A DNA stretch of 64,000 nt, taken from Paracoccus kondratievae. Its GTDB lineage: Bacteria; Pseudomonadota; Alphaproteobacteria; Rhodobacterales; Rhodobacteraceae. Under the pieces are notes generated by a model that ran no database searches, was not told where the DNA came from, and was given only the letters and a program-made list of their open reading frames with translations. Both the position numbers and the translations under genes were made by a program. Positions 46,361-53,350 of the stretch are shown here, piece after piece (positions within the stretch are counted from its first letter, which is position 1; each line of letters begins with the position of its first letter). The stretch covers positions 345,501-409,500 of the forward strand of contig NZ_CP045072.1 of NCBI RefSeq assembly GCF_009301415.1, given 5' to 3'.

Positions 46361-46464
46361 CGGCTTCCTTTCGGCGCATTTTCGCGGGTTGCCCGAAGGA
46401 TATAGGGCGCCCCCGGGCCGAACGGAAGGGCGAAGGCTTGTGCGGTGTGACTGGCTGGCTGGAT

Positions 46465-46522
46465 GGGGGCTCTGCCCCCGCGCCTGCGGCGCTCCCCCGG
46501 GATATTTCAGCACGAAAGAAGG
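46465..46522. repeat. Interspersed hairpin repeat, copy C
   Basis: In the family orientation (complement) it reads as the CTTTCTTTCGTGC end, the AAATATCCCGGGGGA core, the hairpin GCGCC-GCA-GGCGC, then GGGGGC-AGA-GCCCCC. It lies between the microprotein gene and the tRNA-Gly gene, 8 bp from the tRNA 3' end. Confidence 0.75.
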
Positions 46523-46529
46523 TGGGGGA

Positions 46530-46603
46530 TGGAGCGGGTGATGGGAATCGAACCCACGTATTCAGCTTGGAAGGCTGCTGCTCTACCATTGAGCTACACC
46601 CGC
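46530..46603 (-). tRNA. tRNA-Gly (anticodon TCC)
   Basis: 74-nt cloverleaf on the complement. The acceptor stem GCGGGTG pairs with CACCCGC, the discriminator is T and the 3' CCA is encoded. D arm GCTC-AATGGTA-GAGC, anticodon arm CAGCC-TTCCAAG-CTG with TCC, and T arm GTGGG-TTCGATT-CCCAT are all recognisable. Reads GGA and, by wobble, GGG. Confidence 0.95.
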
Positions 46604-46688
46604 ATCGGGCTTTTCTATAGGGGCAGACGTGTTCTTGCGCAAGCGTCACGCGCTTGACGGTTGCATGGCGGCGGGGCAAGCAGGCGGC

Positions 46689-48137
46689 ATGATCGATATC
46701 CGTCCCGTCGCCAATATCGTAGGCAAGGTTGTGGTCACGCTGGGGGCGGCGATGACGCTGCCCATGCTGGTGGACTGGTGGCATGGCGATGCTCATTGGA
46801 TGAGCTTTCTGGAAAGCAGCTTTCTGACCATGCTTGCGGGTGGCCTTGTCGCCTTGTCCACCCGGCAGTCCGACAAGTCGCTTGCGATTCAGCAGGTGTT
46901 CCTGCTGACCGCGATGCTGTGGCTTGTCGTGCCGGTTGCCGGGGCGCTGCCCTTTATGCTGGGCGAGCCGCAGGCCAGTTTCACCGACGCCTATTTCGAG
47001 GCCATGTCGGGGATGACCACAACAGGGACCACGGTCTTTCCCGATCTGGACAGTTTGCCCAAGGGCACGAATCTGTGGCGGGCGTTTCTGAACTGGGCAG
47101 GCGGGCTTGGGATCATCGTTGTCGCCATGATCTTTCTGCCGGTGATGAAGGTCGGGGGGATGCAGTTCTTTCGCTCGGAGGGTTTTGACACTCTGGGTAA
47201 GATCCTGCCCCGCGCCTTTGACATCGCGCGCGAGATGACCGGGGTTTATATTGCCATGACCGCCTGTAGCATGGTGGTCTATATCCTTTTGGGGATGAAG
47301 GGGTTTGACGCGCTGGTGTTTGCGCTGTCCACCTGTTCGACCGGCGGGTTTTCCAATTATAACTCGAGTTTCGGCCCCTATATCGGTGCGCCGGAATATG
47401 CGGCCGCGTTCTTTATGATCATGGCCTCGATTCCCTTTATCCGCATGGTGCAGCTGATCCGGGGCTCGGCAGAGCCCTTATGGCGCGACATTCAGGTCCG
47501 GGCCTATCTGCGCTGGACCTTTTATGCGGTGGCGGTGATCGTCCTTTACCGGCTGCTGTGGCTGGAGGCAAAAAACCCTCTGGATGTTATCCGGGAAACT
47601 ACTTTCAACGTGGTTTCGGCCTTTTCCGGGACGGGGCTATCCACAACGGATGTGACGCAATGGGGGCATTTCCCCTTTGTCATCCTGCTGGTCGTCGGGC
47701 TGATCGGAGGTTGCACCGGCTCGACCTCATGTTCAGTCAAGGTGTTCCGCTATCTGGTGCTGTTTCAGGCGGTCAAGGCGCAGCTGCGGCGTATGCAGTC
47801 GCCGCATCGGGTGTTCCCGCTGCTTTACGATGGCCGCCCACTGGACGAGGACGTGATCGATTCGGTCATGTCCTTCTTTACCCTGTTCATCCTGTCCTTT
47901 GGGCTGCTGATCATCGGGTTGGCACTGACCGGGCTGCATCCGCGCACCGCACTGACTGCGGCCTGGACCGCGATTGCCAACGTTGGAACTGTCTGGGGGC
48001 CTGAGATGACCGATAACGGTGGGGTAACGAATTTCCCCACCGCGTCGAAATGGCTGATGATCTTTGGCATGTACCTTGGCAGGCTTGAGCTGATCTCGGT
48101 GCTTGTCCTGTTCCTGCCGCGGTTCTGGCGCAGCTAG
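46689..48137 (+). CDS. trkH: Potassium uptake protein TrkH
   Basis: 482-residue inner-membrane K+ channel-like subunit with four M1-P-M2 repeats. The pore loops keep the filter glycines: MSGMTTTGTTV, STCSTGGFSNY, FSGTGLSTTD and TAIANVGTVWG. It works with the NAD-binding TrkA, which is not here. AGGCGG lies near the ATG; a longer in-frame start would overlap the region next to the tRNA and is rejected. The stop overlaps the convergent gene by 4 bp. Confidence 0.93.
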   Translation: MIDIRPVANIVGKVVVTLGAAMTLPMLVDWWHGDAHWMSFLESSFLTMLAGGLVALSTRQSDKSLAIQQVFLLTAMLWLVVPVAGALPFMLGEPQASFTDAYFEAMSGMTTTGTTVFPDLDSLPKGTNLWRAFLNWAGGLGIIVVAMIFLPVMKVGGMQFFRSEGFDTLGKILPRAFDIAREMTGVYIAMTACSMVVYILLGMKGFDALVFALSTCSTGGFSNYNSSFGPYIGAPEYAAAFFMIMASIPFIRMVQLIRGSAEPLWRDIQVRAYLRWTFYAVAVIVLYRLLWLEAKNPLDVIRETTFNVVSAFSGTGLSTTDVTQWGHFPFVILLVVGLIGGCTGSTSCSVKVFRYLVLFQAVKAQLRRMQSPHRVFPLLYDGRPLDEDVIDSVMSFFTLFILSFGLLIIGLALTGLHPRTALTAAWTAIANVGTVWGPEMTDNGGVTNFPTASKWLMIFGMYLGRLELISVLVLFLPRFWRS

Positions 48138-49573
48138 TTCGCGGGGGTGGCCGGTTCCGGCGCGGGCGTCTCGGGGGGGGCTGCCGGGGCGATGGCCGGC
48201 ACCTCGGGCTGGGCTTCGCCTGCGCCGGGGGCAAAGCGGGTCAGGTTGTCCGAAATTTCAGCCGCGAGGCGGTGCTGGTTTTCAGGGTCCGAGACCGGCC
48301 AGATCAGGACAAAACCCTGTACCCGGCCGTCGATCACCCTGGCTTCGGCATGGCCGATATGGGTCTGGTTCTGACCATCAAGCGTGACTGCGCCACGCGT
48401 CACCTTGCGTTCAGGCGACGGTACCCAGCCAAGGGCGGTGACAAGACCTGCCAGGTCCAGCATTTCCTGTTGGCCGCCGGGCTGTGAAAAGAGGATCAGC
48501 GCCGCACCCGAGCCGTCCTTGGGCCCATAGATCGACAGTGCACGCTCTGCCCGTTCGAATTGCAGCTTGTCCATGGGGGCAGGCAGCGTAAGGCCGGTGT
48601 GGCTGTCCTGCAGCTCGGCCAGCCCCATTTCGGCCCGCCATGCAGCGCGGCGGGCGATGAGCTCGGCCATGGCGGTGGCGGTGTCGGGAGAGGCCCGCAG
48701 GCGCACGATCTCGGCCGCGATCGCGGCGCGGGTCATCGGGCCGTCCTTGCCGTCGATGGACCCTTCGTAATGGCCGGCCCAACGCAGGGCACGCTGGATA
48801 TCTTCAAGCGGAGGCATGGAAACCGGCTCGGCCTCGGGTGCCGGGGGGGCGCCAAGCTCGGGCGTCTTGCCGGCAATGGCGACCTCACCCATGTCCTCGG
48901 CGGGTGAGAGGAAGGCGTCCTTGGGTACCGCGCCTGCATTTTTGAACGCCTTGAGCCAGGCGGTGCCTGTCGCCTCGTCCATCGGGCCAAAGGCGATGGC
49001 CGAGCGGCCATTTGGCAGGGTCCAGAGCCCGGATTCGGGCAGGGTCTGGCGCCATTTTTCAAGCATCTCTTCGGCCTTGGCGCGATTGGGGCTTGATTCG
49101 AGGCGCAGGAAGAATTTCGCCGGCTCGGGTTCGGCGACCGGTTCGGGTGCGACTGCCGGGGATGCCGGATCCCCGGTCACAGCTGCGGCCGTGTCCTGCG
49201 GGAAGGTCGAGGCATTGCCGGCAGAGTTTGCGGGTTCGGCGGCGGCGGTCACGTTCAGCGGGGTAAAGCTGCGCCCCTCGGCGGTGGCAATGAAGCTGTC
49301 GCCCGGAACTTTGCGCTGTTGTTTCAGCTCGTCCAGCCGCGCTGCGGCATCTTCGCGCGGCATGGGGCCAAGGGCGATTCCGACCCAGCCTTCGCTTAAC
49401 GGAAAGGTTACGACATCGGGAAACTGTGCACCCCATGCCTCGGCGCTGGCCTGAGCGGCCTCGGCCCCGCGCTTGGCCTCGATGCGGATCACCACATCCT
49501 CGGCCAGCGCGGCCGAGCCGAGAGCCAGCGGCAAAGCCGCACCAAAGACGAATGCAAAGCGCCCCATGGGCAT
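48134..49573 (-). CDS. Secreted cell-envelope protein with two SPOR-like repeats and a peptidoglycan-binding-like motif
   Basis: 479 residues with a signal peptide (cut near ALA, residue 24). Two ~65-residue repeats, at about 25-95 and 150-220, share a beta-alpha pattern (VIRIEAKRGAEAAQASAEAW versus FLRLESSPNRAKAEEMLEKW, each ending in a GPM and a P-x-D-[AS]-F block) and resemble SPOR domains, with an Ala/Pro/Glu linker between. Then comes a peptidoglycan-binding-type helical motif (DIQRALRWAGHYEGSIDGKD), a C-terminal domain of unknown type and a Pro-rich tail. Function unknown. GAGAGG precedes the start; a second ATG two codons later is equally possible. Confidence 0.75.
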   Translation of the reverse strand: MPMGRFAFVFGAALPLALGSAALAEDVVIRIEAKRGAEAAQASAEAWGAQFPDVVTFPLSEGWVGIALGPMPREDAAARLDELKQQRKVPGDSFIATAEGRSFTPLNVTAAAEPANSAGNASTFPQDTAAAVTGDPASPAVAPEPVAEPEPAKFFLRLESSPNRAKAEEMLEKWRQTLPESGLWTLPNGRSAIAFGPMDEATGTAWLKAFKNAGAVPKDAFLSPAEDMGEVAIAGKTPELGAPPAPEAEPVSMPPLEDIQRALRWAGHYEGSIDGKDGPMTRAAIAAEIVRLRASPDTATAMAELIARRAAWRAEMGLAELQDSHTGLTLPAPMDKLQFERAERALSIYGPKDGSGAALILFSQPGGQQEMLDLAGLVTALGWVPSPERKVTRGAVTLDGQNQTHIGHAEARVIDGRVQGFVLIWPVSDPENQHRLAAEISDNLTRFAPGAGEAQPEVPAIAPAAPPETPAPEPATPAN

Positions 49574-49653
49574 GTCCCTCTCATTGACCCTGCGCCGCCC
49601 TCTGCCTAGAAGGCGGCAGACATTTCCTGCCAGTTATGCCGAAGGAAGCCCCG

Positions 49654-50616
49654 ATGACCAGCCCAAAGGACAACCAGACGGCCAAACCCGTCTGCTTTCA
49701 GGACGTGATCCTGCGCCTGCAATCCTATTGGGCCGCACAGGGCTGCGCGGTGCTGCAACCCTATGACATGGAGGTCGGTGCCGGCACCTTCCACCCGGCG
49801 ACCACGCTGCGCAGTCTGGGTGCCCGGCCTTGGGCTGCGGCCTATGTCCAGCCCTCGCGCCGCCCGACCGATGGGCGCTATGGCGAGAACCCGAACCGCC
49901 TGCAGCACTATTATCAATATCAGGTTATCATCAAACCCTCGCCGCCGAACCTGCAAGAGCTGTATCTGGGCAGCCTTGCCGCCATCGGCCTTGATCCGAT
50001 GATCCACGATGTCCGCTTTGTCGAGGATGACTGGGAAAGCCCGACCCTGGGCGCATGGGGCCTGGGTTGGGAAGTCTGGTGTGACGGGATGGAGGTCAGC
50101 CAGTTCACCTATTTCCAGCAGGTCGGCGGGCATGACTGCCGCCCGGTCTCGGGCGAGCTGACCTATGGGCTTGAGCGGCTGGCGATGTATGTCCTTGGGG
50201 TCGAGCATGTGATGGACATGCCGTTTAACCATCCCGACAGCCCGATCCCGCTGACCTATGGCGACATCTTCCGTCAGGCCGAGCGTGAATATTCGCGCTG
50301 GAACTTTGAGCAGGCCGATACGGAAATGCTGCTGCGCCACTTTGAGGATGCCGAGGCCGAATGCGAGCGCATCCTGACCACGGCCGAGACCGATGCCGCC
50401 GGGCGGCAGATCCCGATGGCGCATCCTGCCTATGATCAGGCGATCAAGGCCAGCCACCTGTTCAACCTGCTTGATGCGCGCGGGGTGATCTCGGTCACCG
50501 AGCGGCAGGCCTATATCGGCAGGGTGCGGGCGCTGGCCAAACGTTGTGCGGATCTGTTTGTGACCACCTCGGCCGCCACGGGCGAGCCGCTGCCCGCCTT
50601 CCCGGCTGGGGCCTAG
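49654..50616 (+). CDS. glyQ: Glycyl-tRNA synthetase, alpha subunit
   Basis: 320-residue catalytic subunit of the bacterial alpha2beta2 enzyme. Family blocks are [60 protein letters not shown] and [16 protein letters not shown] lies 7 bp before the chosen ATG; an ATG 18 bp upstream lacks that spacing. A small gene separates it from glyS, as is common in Rhodobacterales. Confidence 0.96.
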   Translation: MTSPKDNQTAKPVCFQDVILRLQSYWAAQGCAVLQPYDMEVGAGTFHPATTLRSLGARPWAAAYVQPSRRPTDGRYGENPNRLQHYYQYQVIIKPSPPNLQELYLGSLAAIGLDPMIHDVRFVEDDWESPTLGAWGLGWEVWCDGMEVSQFTYFQQVGGHDCRPVSGELTYGLERLAMYVLGVEHVMDMPFNHPDSPIPLTYGDIFRQAEREYSRWNFEQADTEMLLRHFEDAEAECERILTTAETDAAGRQIPMAHPAYDQAIKASHLFNLLDARGVISVTERQAYIGRVRALAKRCADLFVTTSAATGEPLPAFPAGA

Positions 50617-50617
50617 G

Positions 50618-51088
50618 ATGGACGGCCGTTTTCCCGCCCTTGTGCTGATCGTTACTGCCGCCGTTGCGGGGGCAGGGGTCTGGTACGCGCAGCAATATGC
50701 TTTTTACGACCGGCTGGACCCGGCTTCGGTCACGCTGACCGCGACTGTGAACGGTGAAAGCGTGCCTGTGCCGGCCAGCGAGGTGCAGGTCATCGACGCC
50801 AGCAGCTCTCCGATCCGTTGGCGGGCCTGTTTTCGCCTGACCGAGCCTTTGCCCGCAGGGGCCGAACCCTTCCCCGAGGCGCAGCCGCTGAACGGCCCGG
50901 GCTGGTTTTCCTGTTTTCAGGCCGGGCAGATTGGCGCTGATATCGAATCCGGGGCCGCCCGGGCCTATCTTTCCCAGGCCGAGGTCCGCCCCGATGTGGA
51001 CCGCGTGATTGCGGTCTATCCCGACGGCCGCGCCTTTGGCTGGCACCAATTCAATGACAAGACCCCCGAACGCGGAGTGATGGACTGA
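50618..51088 (+). CDS. Small membrane-anchored protein between glyQ and glyS (DUF6446-like)
   Basis: 156 residues. An N-terminal membrane helix (FPALVLIVTAAVAGAGVWYA) precedes a soluble domain, probably periplasmic, with two Cys (WRACFRLTE and FSCFQAGQ) that could pair, and a C-terminal VYPDGRAFGWHQFND. I recognise it as the conserved uncharacterised protein that sits in this position in many Rhodobacterales, from memory and not from a search. Gaps are 1 bp to glyQ and a 1-bp overlap with glyS, so all three are one unit. Confidence 0.75.
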   Translation: MDGRFPALVLIVTAAVAGAGVWYAQQYAFYDRLDPASVTLTATVNGESVPVPASEVQVIDASSSPIRWRACFRLTEPLPAGAEPFPEAQPLNGPGWFSCFQAGQIGADIESGAARAYLSQAEVRPDVDRVIAVYPDGRAFGWHQFNDKTPERGVMD

Positions 51089-53190
51089 TGGCCGACCTTC
51101 TGATCGAGCTGTTCTCCGAGGAAATTCCGGCGCGGATGCAGGCCCGCGCGCGCGAGGACCTCAAGAAACTCGTCACCGACGGGTTGGTCGAGGCCGGCCT
51201 GACTTACCGTTCCGCCGGTGCTTTCAGCACCCCGCGCCGGTTGACGCTGGCGATCGAAGGGCTCAGCGCCCATAGCCCCACCACCCGTGAAGAGCGCAAG
51301 GGCCCGCGGACCGACGCGCCCGAGGCCGCGCTGGAGGGGTTTTTGCGCTCAACCGGCCTGACCCGTGACCAGCTAGAGGCCCGCGATGACAAGAAAGGGC
51401 AGGTCTGGTTCGCCACCATCACCCGCCCCGGTCGTCCGGCGGCCGATATTGTGGCCGAGGTGCTTGAGGCCGCGATCCGTAACTTTCCCTGGCCCAAATC
51501 GATGCGCTGGGGCGCGGGCCATCTGCGCTGGGTGCGGCCTCTGCACTCGATCCTGTGCCTGCTCACGGACGAATCGGGTGCAAGTGTGGTGCCACTTGAG
51601 ATCGAAGGCATTCGCGCTAGCAACACCACCCGCGGCCATCGCTTCATGGCACCCGAGGAATTCACCGTTTCCGGCTTTGACGATTATGCCGCGAAACTGC
51701 GCCGTGCGCGCGTGATGCTGGATTCAGCCGAACGTGAGGCGGCGATCCGGCAAGAGGCCGCTAATCTGGCCTTTGCCCGCGGCTGGGAAATTGTCCCGGA
51801 CGAAGGGCTGCTGACCGAGGTCGCCGGTCTGGTCGAATGGCCGGTGCCGCTGATGGGTGCGATCGAGGATCGCTTTCTGTCGCTGCCGCCCGAAGTGCTG
51901 CAAACCTCGATGAAAGAGCATCAGAAGTTCTTTTCGGCCCGTAACCCCAAGTCGGGCCGGATCGAGGGCTTTGTCACCGTCGCCAATATCGAGACTTCGG
52001 ATCAGGGCGAAACGATCCTCAAGGGCAACCAGCGCGTCCTGGCCGCCCGCCTTTCGGACGCGGCCTTCTTCTGGGAAAACGATCTGCGCGAGGCCAGGTC
52101 AGGCATGACCGACTGGGCCGAGGGTCTCAAGGCGGTGACCTTCCAGAGCAGGCTTGGCTCTCAGGCCGACCGCATTACCCGCATCGCTGCCCTTGCGCGT
52201 CAGATCGCCCCACTGGTCGGCGCCGATGCCGATCAGGCCGAGCAAGCGGCCAGGGTGGCCAAGCTTGACCTGCGCTCGGCCATGGTCGGCGAATTCCCGG
52301 AACTGCAAGGCATCATGGGTCGTTATTACGCGCTTGAGGCCGGGCTGCCTGCCGCGGTGGCCGATGCTGCGCGAGATCATTATTCGCCGCTCGGTCCCTC
52401 GGATGCGGTGCCTTCCGCGCCGGTGTCGGTCGCGGTGGCGCTGGCTGACAAGCTGGATACGCTGACCGGCTTCTGGGCCATCGACGAAAAGCCGACCGGG
52501 TCGAAGGATCCCTTCGCGTTGCGTCGCGCCGCACTTGGCGTGATCCGGCTGGTGCTGGTGAACGGTGCGCGCCTTGGCCTGTCCGAACTCTTCCGCCTCT
52601 TTGGCGAGGCGCATCTGGCCGCGCTCACGCCTGGGCAGGGCGATCAGCAGATTGCGACGCTGCAAAACGACCTCCTCGCTTTCTTCCACGACCGGCTCAA
52701 GGTCCATTTGCGCGATCAGGGCATCCGTCATGACATCATCGACGCCGTGCTGAACATGCCGGGCAGCGACGATCTCGTGCTGCTGGTGAACCGTGCCACG
52801 GCGCTGAACGACGTGCTGCGGACCGATGACGGCACCAACCTGCTGCAAGGGCTGAAACGCGCCGGCAACATCCTCGCCCAGGCCGAGGATAAGGACGGGG
52901 TTGAATACAGCTTCGGCGCTGATCCGAAATTCGCAGAAACTGATGAGGAACGCGCCCTGTTCGCCGCACTTGATCAGGCCGAACCTGCGATCCGCAATGC
53001 TGTCACGGGCGAGGATTTCCCTGCTGCGATGCAGGCGATCGCCGCTCTGCGGGCGCCGATCGACGCCTTTTTCGAGGCGGTACAGATCAATACCGACAAT
53101 CAGATCGTGCGCCGCAACCGCCTGAACCTGCTCTCCCGCATCCGCGAGGCAGGCCGGCTGATCGCTGATTTCGGCCGGATCGAGGGCTGA
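51088..53190 (+). CDS. glyS: Glycyl-tRNA synthetase, beta subunit
   Basis: 700-residue beta subunit, which binds tRNA-Gly. The opening LLIELFSEEIPARMQ and AREDLKKLVTDGL are typical, as are TTRGHRFM, SMKEHQKFF and ARLSDAAFFWENDL (HD-like region). The C-terminal DALR-type anticodon region ends in NRLNLLSRI. The ATG overlaps the stop of the small gene upstream by one base. A repeat element follows the stop. Confidence 0.96.
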   Translation: MADLLIELFSEEIPARMQARAREDLKKLVTDGLVEAGLTYRSAGAFSTPRRLTLAIEGLSAHSPTTREERKGPRTDAPEAALEGFLRSTGLTRDQLEARDDKKGQVWFATITRPGRPAADIVAEVLEAAIRNFPWPKSMRWGAGHLRWVRPLHSILCLLTDESGASVVPLEIEGIRASNTTRGHRFMAPEEFTVSGFDDYAAKLRRARVMLDSAEREAAIRQEAANLAFARGWEIVPDEGLLTEVAGLVEWPVPLMGAIEDRFLSLPPEVLQTSMKEHQKFFSARNPKSGRIEGFVTVANIETSDQGETILKGNQRVLAARLSDAAFFWENDLREARSGMTDWAEGLKAVTFQSRLGSQADRITRIAALARQIAPLVGADADQAEQAARVAKLDLRSAMVGEFPELQGIMGRYYALEAGLPAAVADAARDHYSPLGPSDAVPSAPVSVAVALADKLDTLTGFWAIDEKPTGSKDPFALRRAALGVIRLVLVNGARLGLSELFRLFGEAHLAALTPGQGDQQIATLQNDLLAFFHDRLKVHLRDQGIRHDIIDAVLNMPGSDDLVLLVNRATALNDVLRTDDGTNLLQGLKRAGNILAQAEDKDGVEYSFGADPKFAETDEERALFAALDQAEPAIRNAVTGEDFPAAMQAIAALRAPIDAFFEAVQINTDNQIVRRNRLNLLSRIREAGRLIADFGRIEG

Positions 53191-53196
53191 TCCCAG

Positions 53197-53280
53197 CCTT
53201 TCTTTCGTGCCCAAATATCCCCGGGGGAACACTCCTGGGGCCCCATTGAGGGGCCGCAGGAGCGTGGGGGCAGAGCCCCC
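53197..53280. repeat. Interspersed hairpin repeat, copy D (longest)
   Basis: CTTTCTTTCGTGC, then the core AAATATCCCCGGGGGA, a long imperfect middle hairpin (CACTCCTG...GGCCCC-ATTGA-GGGGCC...CAGGAGCGTG) and GGGGGC-AGA-GCCCCC. It lies between glyS and the PPDK-like gene and starts 6 bp after the glyS stop. Confidence 0.78.
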
Positions 53281-53350
53281 GCTCCCCGCGCTGCCGACCT
53301 GCGCTTCGCACTTGCAGCAATGCGCTTGCCATGCCTAATGTGACGGCATC

